Shown: positions 25,400 to 33,748 of the stretch, one piece after another
How the letters are laid out: each line of letters starts with the position of its first letter
How positions within the stretch are numbered: position 1 is the first letter of the stretch
Source: Myroides sp. NP-2
Lineage (GTDB): Bacteria; Bacteroidota; Bacteroidia; Flavobacteriales; Flavobacteriaceae
Assembly: GCF_014145665.1 (NCBI RefSeq)
Contig: NZ_JACHTD010000008.1
Location: forward strand, 1 to 64,000
Length of the DNA: 64,000 nucleotides
Direction: 5' to 3'
Made by a program: the position numbers and the translations under genes
Notes under the pieces: generated by a model
Seen by the model: only the letters and a program-made list of their open reading frames with translations
Database searches by the model: none
Told to the model about the DNA's origin: nothing

Positions 25400-26791
25400 A
25401 TGGACATATACCCCCAGATCACGACAATATTAGCTAACGTTAGTATTGTACCAGAAGAAATTTCAGTTGGTAAGTTATTGCTTACCTTATTCTTAGTATT
25501 CCTAAATGGATTTTTCGTTGCAGCAGAATTTGCAATCGTAAAAGTAAGAACTTCACAGATTGAAGTACACCAAGAATTAAATTCTAAAGTAGCAGGTGTT
25601 GCAAAAAATATTGTAGCAAACCTAGATGCTTACTTAGCTGCTACTCAATTAGGTATTACTTTAGCTTCACTAGGATTAGGATGGGTTGGAGAAAGTTCAT
25701 TGACTCCAGTTATCATGAAGGTTTTTGAATTATTCGGTATGACCGGACCTGAATGGTATTCAGTAGCTAAAAGTGTATCTTTCCCTATAGCATTTGCGAT
25801 CATTACTATTTTACACATCGTATTTGGAGAATTAGCTCCTAAATCAATAGCGATTCACTTCCCTACAAAGACTACATTCTCGATTGCTTTGCCTTTGCGT
25901 GTGTTTTACTTTGTGTTTAAACCAATTATTTGGTTGATGAATGGATTAGCAAATGGTATCTTGCGTATGTTTGGTATTACTCCTGTACATGGGGCCGATA
26001 TACACACAGAAGAAGAACTAAAAATGATTATTACCGAAAGTCAAGCTGGTGGAGCAATTGAAGAAACAGAACGCCTGTTGATTCAAAATGTTTTCGAGTT
26101 TGACGATAGACGTGTAAACAATATTCAGACCCTGCGTAAAAATGTTTCTGCCATTGAAATTAACACCAGTGTAAAAGAAGCTATCGATTATGCAATTACG
26201 GAAGGGTATTCTCGTTTTCCAGTTTACGATGACTCTTTAGATGATATCAAAGGTGTAATTTATACCAAGGATTTAATGAAAGCAATGATCAAAGAAAAAG
26301 AAGATGTATCCCTTGCTTCTTTGATGAGAGAGCCTATTTATATAGCAGAAAATGCGTTGATTAAAAACGTATTGAAACAGTTTCAAGCGAAACATTTGCA
26401 GATGGCAATTGCGACGAATGAGGTTGGAGAATTCACCGGAATTATTACAATGGAAGATATTCTTGAAGAATTAGTAGGTGAAATTCAGGACGAATACGAC
26501 AACGAAGAGCCGATTGTAGTGTCTGTTGGTGAAGGAGTATACATGGTCGATGCCCACTCTAATATCTCAGATATCAACCGATGGTTGCCTTTCAAATTTG
26601 AAGAAAGTGAACACTACGATACCCTAGCGGGATTAATCAGCGAAGTTTGCCCAGATCAAGAATTAAAAGAAGGAGATGTCGTCGATTTACAACACTATAC
26701 TGGAGAAGTGAAGAATATGTATCGAAATTCAGTAGAAAAGATGAAGTTAACCTTAAAAGACGAACATTTAGAAGATATAGCGCAGAGCTAA
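25400..26791 (+). CDS. CNNM/CorC (hemolysin C-like) membrane transporter
   Basis: A 463-residue protein with an N-terminal CNNM/DUF21 membrane domain (about residues 22-215, starting LLTLFLVFLNGFFVAAEFAIVKVR), two CBS domains (about 230-350, with FPVYDDSLDDIKGVIYTKDL and TMEDILEELVGEIQDE) and a C-terminal CorC_HlyC domain (about 365-450). The family handles Mg2+/Co2+ efflux or homeostasis, with CBS domains sensing Mg-ATP. Monocistronic, with a structured leader and a terminator. Confidence 0.93.
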   Translation: MDIYPQITTILANVSIVPEEISVGKLLLTLFLVFLNGFFVAAEFAIVKVRTSQIEVHQELNSKVAGVAKNIVANLDAYLAATQLGITLASLGLGWVGESSLTPVIMKVFELFGMTGPEWYSVAKSVSFPIAFAIITILHIVFGELAPKSIAIHFPTKTTFSIALPLRVFYFVFKPIIWLMNGLANGILRMFGITPVHGADIHTEEELKMIITESQAGGAIEETERLLIQNVFEFDDRRVNNIQTLRKNVSAIEINTSVKEAIDYAITEGYSRFPVYDDSLDDIKGVIYTKDLMKAMIKEKEDVSLASLMREPIYIAENALIKNVLKQFQAKHLQMAIATNEVGEFTGIITMEDILEELVGEIQDEYDNEEPIVVSVGEGVYMVDAHSNISDINRWLPFKFEESEHYDTLAGLISEVCPDQELKEGDVVDLQHYTGEVKNMYRNSVEKMKLTLKDEHLEDIAQS

Positions 26792-26818
26792 AAAAAGGAA
26801 CCGAAAGGTTCCTTTTTG
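26791..26818 (+). terminator. Terminator of the CorC-type gene
   Basis: Stem AAAAAAGGAACC / GGTTCCTTTTT with a GAAA tetraloop. Confidence 0.92.
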
Positions 26819-26830
26819 GTTTACGGTTAA

Positions 26831-26974
26831 CAAACCGCACAAAGAGCAAACCGCACAAAGAGCAAACCGCACAAAGAGCAAACCGCACAAAGAGCAAACC
26901 GCACAAAGAGCAAACCGCACAAAGAGCAAACCGCACAAAGAGCAAGCCGCGCAAAGAGCAAACCGCACAAAGAG
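26831..26974. repeat. 16-bp tandem repeat array, nine copies
   Basis: Nine head-to-tail copies of a 16-bp unit, CAAACCGCACAAAGAG; eight are identical and the eighth (26943-26958) has two changes. It fills the space between the CorC terminator and the GNAT gene, starting 12 bases after the terminator and ending 24 bases before the GNAT start codon. Because 16 is not a multiple of three, open frames through it show a 16-residue periodicity that is an artefact. The core AAACCG(C/T)(A/G)CAAA recurs at 476-645. Confidence 0.97.
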
Positions 26975-26998
26975 CAAATAACAAACTTTACAAAAAAA

Positions 26999-27415
26999 AT
27001 GAATTACCAAGTTACCTACCAAAATATAGACGTACACACCTATTGTAACTTACGTGTACAATCGGGATTATCTCCCAAAACGCCAGAAGCAGCAACCATT
27101 GGATTGCGCAATTCACTTTGTTGTGTTGCCGTATTAGATGGAGAGAATAACAACGAAATTATAGGAATGGGACGTCTAGTAGGCGATGGTGCCTGTCATT
27201 GTCAAGTTGTGGATATTTGTGTTCTTCCAGCGCATCAAAAACGCGGGTTAGGTAAACGAATCATGACAAAATTAGATGAATTCATTCAGGCAAATATACC
27301 CGATTCTTGTTATGTTAATTTAATTGCAGACGGCGAAGCTTATCGCTTGTATGAACAATATGGATTCAAGGATGTATGGCCTGTCTCTCGTGGTATGGGC
27401 TATACAAAAAAATAG
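26999..27415 (+). CDS. GNAT family N-acetyltransferase
   Basis: A 138-residue single-domain GNAT. VVDICVLPAHQKRGLGKRIMTKL (about 71-93, the acetyl-CoA loop QKRGLGK) and VNLIADGEAYRLYEQYGF (about 105-122) are diagnostic. It resembles small YjdJ/ElaA-type acetyltransferases; substrate unknown. No TAnnTTTG element is visible between the upstream terminator and the start, so its promoter must lie in or near the repeat array. Ends at a bidirectional terminator. Confidence 0.9.
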   Translation: MNYQVTYQNIDVHTYCNLRVQSGLSPKTPEAATIGLRNSLCCVAVLDGENNNEIIGMGRLVGDGACHCQVVDICVLPAHQKRGLGKRIMTKLDEFIQANIPDSCYVNLIADGEAYRLYEQYGFKDVWPVSRGMGYTKK

Positions 27416-27435
27416 GAACCCCAAGTGAGTATGAA

Positions 27436-27471
27436 CAAAAAACGCAAAGCTTAAAGCTTTGCGTTTTTTTT
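27436..27471. terminator. Bidirectional terminator between the GNAT gene and bshC
   Basis: Near-perfect palindrome AAAAAACGCAAAGCTT / AAGCTTTGCGTTTTTT between convergent genes; it touches the bshC stop codon. Confidence 0.9.
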
Positions 27472-29059
27472 ATAGTTCGATGATATCGAAATCGTGTGAT
27501 AAAGGTTTTAATTGATCAAATAGCTTTTGTAATAAGGTGTCGCCTGCTTCTTGATAGAATTGAGCGAAGTTGTAATAGCGTTCTTGTAGGCTATTTTTAG
27601 GAAATAATTCCAGTTGAATTGCAATGATTCGATCCAGCGTTTCTTTATTTTTTCTTTTTTCTGCTTTTTGCAAGCGTTTTTCTAGGTGGTTTAGACCTTT
27701 GAGCTGTTTTTTCTCTTGTGCATTTACGGCTCCAATAAAAGAAGCATCCGTTTGTTTGGCAATAATCTTCAGCGCTTCGAACTGCTGTTGTAAGACTTGA
27801 CGCTGCGCTTCAAAGTCGAAAGAAACATCAGATAAAGCAGCTGATTTGCTGTTGAGCAAGGTTTCCGTATCCTGGAACATATCGGTCCAAGATAGCTGTA
27901 ACTTGTCCATTTTTTTGACTTGTTTTTCAGTTACAAGAAGTACAGAATTACGCAATAACAGCATAGGAAAATCCACTTGATGTAAATCGAAAACGGGTTT
28001 TAATTGCAACCAATACGCCAATTCGCCTCCACCTCCGATATAGCATAAATTAGGCAAGATGGTCTCTTGATACAAAGGGCGTAAAATGACATTGGGACTA
28101 AATCGCTCTGGGTGATTATCTAGTTCCAACAGAATCTCTTCTTTGGTAAAAGAAAGTTTGGTATTGTTAATCTTATACAGGTTGTCTTCCCAGATAATTC
28201 GCTCGCGCAGATCATCTTGAATATAGAATAAGTTGATATCACGCGGCGTTACTTGTATAAAGTAGTCTTGTAGAATCTCATAGGTTTTTTCTACCTCTCT
28301 GATGGCGTTTTGCTGTAGTAGTTCTTGCTGTATGGAAGGAGCAAACACCTTTTTTAATTGAGGGTGATCTCCATCTACAATAACTAAGCCGTGGGATTCA
28401 AACAGCGCATTGGCTAAAGAACGCGTAGCATCTGCTAGATTTTCGTGTTGCAAATAGCTGGCTTCAAATAGCGCTCTTAACTTTTTAGCATTCGTTCCGG
28501 CGTTCAATTGTCCTTTGAACACATCAAATACCTTGTCAAGAGTTGCGGTACTCAATCGCCCAACAGGACCTCTACTTTCTTGATCCCAACAGATTTTTTT
28601 ATCTTGGAAATAGAAGTGGTTAATTTCTTCAAAATCGTGGTCTTCTGTAGCCATCCAATATACTGGCACAAAATTATAATCGGGGTATTGTTGTTTGAGT
28701 TGGACGGTCAAGTTAATTGTCGATACAATCTTGTACAAGAAATACAACGGACCTGTAAACAAGTTCAACTGATGCCCCGTTGTAATGGTAAATGTGTTTT
28801 CCTCTTGCAATAGCGCTATGTTTTGAAGCGTTGTAGCAGAAGGAGTTATTGTTTTATATTGCTCGAGTAGCGCGCGGTGTAGCACCCTGCGTTTGTCTTT
28901 GGAAAAATGTTTTTGTTTCGCTTGCAGCTGCAGTTTAAAGTTCTCTAACGTTGGAAAATGTTGATATAACGGTTTGATGTGCTCCTCTTGGTTGAGGTAA
29001 TCCACCATCAACTTGGAAAAGTAACCCGAGTTTTGAAATGTAATAGTAGGTATATGCAT
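27470..29059 (-). CDS. bshC: Bacillithiol biosynthesis cysteine-adding enzyme BshC
   Basis: A 529-residue protein of the BshC/YllA family, which joins cysteine to glucosaminyl-malate in the last step of bacillithiol synthesis. Recognisable segments are TITTGHQLNLFTGPLYFLYKI (the Rossmann-like nucleotide-binding region, about 92-112), FVPVYWMATEDHDFEEINHF (about 131-150) and NLCYIGGGGELAYWLQLK (about 335-352). A coiled coil lies near 415-490. The start is taken at 29059 (MHIPTITFQNSGYFS). Bacillithiol is found in several Bacteroidota as well as Firmicutes. BshA and BshB are not in the window. Confidence 0.93.
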   Translation of the reverse strand: MHIPTITFQNSGYFSKLMVDYLNQEEHIKPLYQHFPTLENFKLQLQAKQKHFSKDKRRVLHRALLEQYKTITPSATTLQNIALLQEENTFTITTGHQLNLFTGPLYFLYKIVSTINLTVQLKQQYPDYNFVPVYWMATEDHDFEEINHFYFQDKKICWDQESRGPVGRLSTATLDKVFDVFKGQLNAGTNAKKLRALFEASYLQHENLADATRSLANALFESHGLVIVDGDHPQLKKVFAPSIQQELLQQNAIREVEKTYEILQDYFIQVTPRDINLFYIQDDLRERIIWEDNLYKINNTKLSFTKEEILLELDNHPERFSPNVILRPLYQETILPNLCYIGGGGELAYWLQLKPVFDLHQVDFPMLLLRNSVLLVTEKQVKKMDKLQLSWTDMFQDTETLLNSKSAALSDVSFDFEAQRQVLQQQFEALKIIAKQTDASFIGAVNAQEKKQLKGLNHLEKRLQKAEKRKNKETLDRIIAIQLELFPKNSLQERYYNFAQFYQEAGDTLLQKLFDQLKPLSHDFDIIEL

Positions 29060-29097
29060 AAGACACAAGGCCAATTAGAAAGTTTGTTTTAAAAAAA

Positions 29098-29128
29098 AAG
29101 TTTTACTAATCGATAGTAAAACTTTTTT
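29098..29128 (-). terminator. Terminator of the T9SS cargo gene
   Basis: Stem AAGTTTTACTA / TAGTAAAACTT with a T run on the minus strand (A run at 29091-29099). Confidence 0.85.
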
Positions 29129-29161
29129 AAGTATAGTAAAAATACGGTTTTATTTCAAATA

Positions 29162-31066
29162 TTAATAGATTAATTCAATCCATCCGGTATAAACACCTGT
29201 AAGTCCTTCGAAGTAATACCAATAGGTGCCGCTTGGTAATTTGGTGTTGCCATTGGATTGTCCATACCATTCGTTTTTGTATCCCCCTGTTTTTTTGTAT
29301 ACTTCAACCCCATAGCGATTGAAAATCTTCAAGTTGAGTACACCATAAGGCGTTAAATCCCAGTAATCATTTTTCCCATCTCCATTCGGTGAAATTCCCT
29401 TTGGAATTATGCATCCTTCTGTTGTAATGGTAAAGCTATCTTCAAACGTACACACATTTAATGTCGGTTGGTCATATTCTTTTTTGGCGTGGATATAAAT
29501 TGTTTTAGGCCCATAAAAGAGATGTGGAGCAGCCATTTGATCCAAGGATTCTCCTTCTGCATTTGCTTTCAAATAATAGGTATATCCTTCTGGTAAACTA
29601 GGTAATAGAAAAGGCGTACAATCGGTGTTCACCTGATCCGCTATTCTAAATCTTGGTTTAGCATTTAGTGTAATTTCGGAATAGGTAAAACAAGAATTGT
29701 CATCGCTTATCCTAACGGTAAGAGTTTGAACTTGGTCATAGGGAAGCAAGTATCTCGCAGGATCTACGATCTCATTGTTTTCGTTTTCAGCATCTTGAAG
29801 GCTGGTGAAAAATTGTAACTTAAACGGATCTTTATCTTTGTTTTGAAGTAAGATAGGAATGGTCTGTTCTAGGTTGTACATAATCCCCGTTTCGGTTTCT
29901 ATACCGCAAAACTCTGAATACACAAAAGAAGTAGGTTCAATACCCAAATCATTTACGGTCAAGGTGAGCGTAGTTTCAACGGGACATTTTCCATTAATCT
30001 CCATGTGAATAGTGATCGGTTGACCGCTTGTTTTAAAGGCTGTTGGGTTGGCAATTTGTTGAGGTAGACCATTGACTTGTTCCCAATAGCTGAAAGTAAT
30101 AGGATTGATATGTCCCTCAGAAAGCTGCGTTTCGAACTTTGTTAAATCAAAAGTGGCCACATTTTTACCAGCTATCACTTCTTGATAGCACAAGGCGTCT
30201 TTTAAGGCTTCATCGGGTACTTTAGGTGTTTCATTGGCAATTAACGTAATTTCTATTGTTTTGACAAAAAGTCCATTACTTCTTTTAAATCGTGCGTAAA
30301 TTTTCTTTATATGATCTTCTACACTTACAGTATAAGGAGAAGGTAAAATATTGGTTGCATTTACATTTCGCGCGTCGTCAATCGACTCAAAGAAGTCAAT
30401 GATAAAGGTATTGTTGATGTTGTTGATTTCCTCTTTAATCGGTTGTAGATCAAAAACCTCTTTTTTGTCGTGATTGATATCACATATTTCATATGTTTTT
30501 CCCAATATATCACAGTTTAACACGGCATCTCCTCCAAAAGAAAGTGTAAATCCAGCGTCTTCTGGTGACCATCGGTTGATGGCAATAAGAATACCATCTC
30601 CAGGTTGCACATCGTAATAGCGTACAAAACCAGGTACTGTTGCAGCGCCAGTTCCAGGGCGAACCCCAGGACCTTCACATAACATGGTTTCGGTTAATGA
30701 TAATCCAATATCGTATAAAGCAGTGTTAACCCCATCGTTTTGAGAACCTCGATCGGATAAACCTAAATTATTGAAATCGGGATTTTGCCAAGAAGCAAAG
30801 TCATAGTCGACGGGTCCTTGAGGACTGATGGTAAACGTAAAGGTACTGCCTGATTCTATCTCAACAAAAAATAAGGCAAGGGAACTCGTCAGTGGAGAGA
30901 ATATGTCACTACAACTGGTATATAAATTGTTGTATGCAGTGTTTTGTGGCGTTTGTCCAACAATTTGCTGATTAGAACAAACTAGAATCACATCCTCTGG
31001 GTTTATTCGTTGTGAATGTATTAAATTAGAGCATAATGCTAGTATTAATAGGTAAAAATATTTCAT
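29162..31066 (-). CDS. Secreted protein with type B T9SS sorting domain
   Basis: A 634-residue protein with signal peptide (residues 1-18, SNLIHSQR). The C-terminal ~75 residues form a gliding-motility/SprB-type (type B) sorting domain: PKGISPNGDGKNDYWDL, then LKIFNRYGVEVYKK, YKNEWYGQSNG and PSGTYWYYFE, ending WIELIY. The middle has several Ig-like or surface-protein repeats. The N-terminal ~200 residues (including GDGILIAINRWSPEDAGFTLSFGG) form a domain common in such proteins. It is therefore secreted through T9SS and may be cell-attached. Specific function unknown. Confidence 0.9.
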   Translation of the reverse strand: MKYFYLLILALCSNLIHSQRINPEDVILVCSNQQIVGQTPQNTAYNNLYTSCSDIFSPLTSSLALFFVEIESGSTFTFTISPQGPVDYDFASWQNPDFNNLGLSDRGSQNDGVNTALYDIGLSLTETMLCEGPGVRPGTGAATVPGFVRYYDVQPGDGILIAINRWSPEDAGFTLSFGGDAVLNCDILGKTYEICDINHDKKEVFDLQPIKEEINNINNTFIIDFFESIDDARNVNATNILPSPYTVSVEDHIKKIYARFKRSNGLFVKTIEITLIANETPKVPDEALKDALCYQEVIAGKNVATFDLTKFETQLSEGHINPITFSYWEQVNGLPQQIANPTAFKTSGQPITIHMEINGKCPVETTLTLTVNDLGIEPTSFVYSEFCGIETETGIMYNLEQTIPILLQNKDKDPFKLQFFTSLQDAENENNEIVDPARYLLPYDQVQTLTVRISDDNSCFTYSEITLNAKPRFRIADQVNTDCTPFLLPSLPEGYTYYLKANAEGESLDQMAAPHLFYGPKTIYIHAKKEYDQPTLNVCTFEDSFTITTEGCIIPKGISPNGDGKNDYWDLTPYGVLNLKIFNRYGVEVYKKTGGYKNEWYGQSNGNTKLPSGTYWYYFEGLTGVYTGWIELIY

Positions 31067-31101
31067 ATGGTTATTGTTTTAGGATTGGTTATTTGTAAAT
31101 A

Positions 31102-31119
31102 TAAGTTAATATTAACTTA
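31102..31119. promoter_or_regulatory. 18-bp perfect palindrome between divergent genes
   Basis: TAAGTTAATATTAACTTA is perfectly self-complementary and lies between the T9SS cargo gene (start 31066, minus) and the radical SAM gene (start 31202, plus). It has the size and place of a dimeric regulator site. Confidence 0.45.
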
Positions 31120-31176
31120 AATTTACGATTAAAAGTAGAAAAAAATAAAATATTATTTAGAGTGAAAAATTGTAGG

Positions 31177-31184
31177 TAATTTTG
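31177..31184 (+). promoter_or_regulatory. -7 promoter element (TAATTTTG) for the radical SAM gene
   Basis: Exact TAnnTTTG match 17 bases before the GTG start, implying a very short leader. Confidence 0.5.
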
Positions 31185-31201
31185 CTTTCAAATTTTGTAC
31201 T

Positions 31202-33400
31202 GTGCAAACAACCATTACTTTAATTACACCACCTTTTACGCAGCTGAATACGCCTTATCCAGCTACTGCTTATATCAAGGGTTTTTTAAATACCCTAAAC
31301 ATTTCGAGTCACCATAGTGACTTGGGAATAGAAGTTATTTTAAAGCTGTTTAGCAAAAAGGGAATGACGCGATTGTTTGATCACATTCACGGCGTTGTAG
31401 AAGAAGTAAACGGCAATACCCATCGAATGTTGGCGTTAGAAACAGAGTATATTGCTACGATCGATGCAGTAATAAAATTTTTACAGGGAAAAAATCCCAC
31501 GTTTGCACATACGATTATAAAGGAAGACTTTTTGCCACGTGCCTCCCGATTCGATCAGCTAGAAGAATTGGAATGGGCCTTTGGGTCCATGGGAATTCAG
31601 GATCAAGCCAAGCATTTGGCAACCTTGTATTTAGAAGATATTGCCGATCTCATTGTAGACACCATAGATCCGCATTTTGGCTTTAGCCGTTATGCAGAGC
31701 GATTAGGGCGTTCAGCTCATACTTTTGACGAATTATATCATTCGCTCCAACAACCTTTGACCTTTATTGATGAGTTGACGTTGGAGCTCTTAGCGCCTTT
31801 AGTGACGGAGACTACTCCCAAAATCGTTGGATTCTCAGTTCCCTTTCCGGGGAATCTCTACAGTGCTTTTCGCTGTGCACAATGGATTAAGCAACACCAT
31901 CCTGAAATAAAAACCACCATGGGAGGCGGTTATCCAAATACAGAACTTCGTTCGTTGTCTGATGTACGCGTTTTTGAGTTTTTTGATTTTATTACTTTAG
32001 ACGATGGTGAAGCTCCTTTAGAAAATTTGATTCTATACGTAGAGGGGAAGATCGCTCAAGAGGAATTAAAACGCACGTTTATTTGTCGAAACAAGGAAGT
32101 GCTCTACATCAATAATCCATTAAAACGCGATTATAAACAAGCAGAAGTAGGAACGCCAGATTATACTGATCTCAAACTCAATGATTATATTTCGGTTATA
32201 GAGGTTGTCAATCCCATGCATCGCATGTGGAGCGATGGACGCTGGAATAAGCTAACTATGGCACACGGATGTTATTGGGGAAAATGTACTTTTTGCGATA
32301 TCAGCTTAGATTATATTAAGATTTACGAACCTGTAGCAGCCAAGTTGATTGTCGATCGCATGGAGACGTTAATTGAACAAACAGGCGAAACAGGCTTTCA
32401 CTTTGTAGATGAAGCGGCACCACCTGCCTTGATGCGCGAAGTTGCCTTGGAAATTATCCGAAGAAAAATTACAGTATCATGGTGGACAAATATTCGCTTT
32501 GAAAAGAGTTTTACCCGTGATTTGTGCTTCTTGTTAAAGGCTTCTGGCTGTATTGCAGTATCAGGAGGATTAGAAGTAGCCTCTGATCGCTTGTTGAAAC
32601 TCATTGAAAAAGGAGTGACCGTGGAACAAGTGGCACGGGTGAATCGAAATTTTACAGAAGCTGGTATTCTCGTACACGCCTATTTAATGTATGGATTTCC
32701 AACACAAACAGCACAAGAAACCATTGATAGTCTAGAAATGGTACGCCAGTTGTTTGAAGCGGGGATTATGCAATCGGGTTTTTGGCATCAATTTGCGATG
32801 ACAGCCCATTCTCCCGTAGGAATGAATCCTGAGGAATACAAAGTCATTGCACAGAAAACGGAACACAGCGCTTTTGCCAATAATGATGTGCCCCACGTAG
32901 AAATGAATGGAGCTATACACGACAAGTTTTCCTTTGGCTTAAAGAAATCTTTGTTTAACTATATGCACGGCATGTGTTTGGATTGGCCGTTGAATGAATG
33001 GTTTGACTTCAAAGTACCCCGTACATCCATTCCGCCTGATTATATTGCGACTTGCTTGGAAAGTGAGCTTTTGCCCACGTACAGAGGAAATCAAAAAATT
33101 ATTTGGTTAGGGACCTATCCATATAAAGAGTATTTCGAGAAAAAGAAAAAAGGAAATGTTTTTGAGATGGTCAACCTCATCTTTTACACTAAGAATGATA
33201 CGCTTACGGTTAGTCTGAATCGAGAAGAAGGAGACTGGTTTGCGGCGTTTATTGAAGAATTAAAAGGAAGTACCACACAGACCAAGACCTACCAAGAGAT
33301 GAAAAATAGTTTTGAAGCTACTTGTTCTACGGACTTTGAACCCTTTTGGTATTCCAAGCCCGTACAACAGTTACGCGAAATGGCTTTGCTCGTGGTTTAA
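31202..33400 (+). CDS. B12-binding-type radical SAM protein
   Basis: A 732-residue protein with a GTG start. The N-terminal half (about 1-310) resembles a cobalamin-binding domain (VGFSVPFPGNLYSAFRCAQWI, then TTMGGGYPNTEL and DFITLDDGEAPLE). The radical SAM core follows, with the cluster cysteines at 357, 362 and 365 in GCYWGKCTFCD: C-x4-C-x2-C instead of the standard C-x3-C-x2-C. FHFVDEAAPP, SGGLEVASDRLLKLIEKG and LMYGFPTQTAQETIDSL are core strands. Family enzymes methylate or rearrange unreactive carbons; the substrate is unknown. Monocistronic; the 3' end overlaps a convergent gene by four bases. Confidence 0.88.
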   Translation: MQTTITLITPPFTQLNTPYPATAYIKGFLNTLNISSHHSDLGIEVILKLFSKKGMTRLFDHIHGVVEEVNGNTHRMLALETEYIATIDAVIKFLQGKNPTFAHTIIKEDFLPRASRFDQLEELEWAFGSMGIQDQAKHLATLYLEDIADLIVDTIDPHFGFSRYAERLGRSAHTFDELYHSLQQPLTFIDELTLELLAPLVTETTPKIVGFSVPFPGNLYSAFRCAQWIKQHHPEIKTTMGGGYPNTELRSLSDVRVFEFFDFITLDDGEAPLENLILYVEGKIAQEELKRTFICRNKEVLYINNPLKRDYKQAEVGTPDYTDLKLNDYISVIEVVNPMHRMWSDGRWNKLTMAHGCYWGKCTFCDISLDYIKIYEPVAAKLIVDRMETLIEQTGETGFHFVDEAAPPALMREVALEIIRRKITVSWWTNIRFEKSFTRDLCFLLKASGCIAVSGGLEVASDRLLKLIEKGVTVEQVARVNRNFTEAGILVHAYLMYGFPTQTAQETIDSLEMVRQLFEAGIMQSGFWHQFAMTAHSPVGMNPEEYKVIAQKTEHSAFANNDVPHVEMNGAIHDKFSFGLKKSLFNYMHGMCLDWPLNEWFDFKVPRTSIPPDYIATCLESELLPTYRGNQKIIWLGTYPYKEYFEKKKKGNVFEMVNLIFYTKNDTLTVSLNREEGDWFAAFIEELKGSTTQTKTYQEMKNSFEATCSTDFEPFWYSKPVQQLREMALLVV

Positions 33401-33738
33401 ATTTTGCTGCTTTTTTCAAAGCGATATAAACGATATTCTGTATAGAGAATAATTGAAAGAAGACCACCACCAATCAAAATCATTTCAACTAACGTAAAAT
33501 ACATGGAAGGTAAGATAGCAAAGTAAAAAAGCGTATTGACAAGGAGTAGGGTTAGACCAAAAATAAGTAGGAGTTGTCCACTTAGTTTCTGTGAATAATC
33601 CCAATTTTCTTGGTTTTTCATGCTACGTGGCGTGCGATATCCTACTGGACCAATTTGCTTACACTGCGGCAGAATAAAAGCGATGGCAAGAAATATAAGG
33701 GGTGTAAAAAAGTGGTTAAAAAGAAGGTTATCTGACAT
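33397..33738 (-). CDS. SdpI family membrane protein
   Basis: A 113-residue protein with about three hydrophobic helices and the SdpI/YhfL motif GPVGYRTPRSMKNQENWDYSQK at about residues 30-51. SdpI of Bacillus confers immunity to the SdpC toxin and serves as a signal transducer; in other bacteria the role is unknown. It is the last gene of a four-gene operon (regulator, membrane protein, hydrolase, SdpI). A second homologue lies at 35888-36235. Confidence 0.82.
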   Translation of the reverse strand: MSDNLLFNHFFTPLIFLAIAFILPQCKQIGPVGYRTPRSMKNQENWDYSQKLSGQLLLIFGLTLLLVNTLFYFAILPSMYFTLVEMILIGGGLLSIILYTEYRLYRFEKSSKI

Positions 33739-33748
33739 ATGAAATTGT

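Noticed and set aside
26831..26974. CRISPR array
   Set aside because: Units are contiguous 16-mers without spacers; no cas gene is near.
26647..27048. Long open frames in both directions through the 16-bp array
   Set aside because: Their 16-residue periodicity comes from the repeat (period not a multiple of three), and they overlap the CorC-type and GNAT genes.
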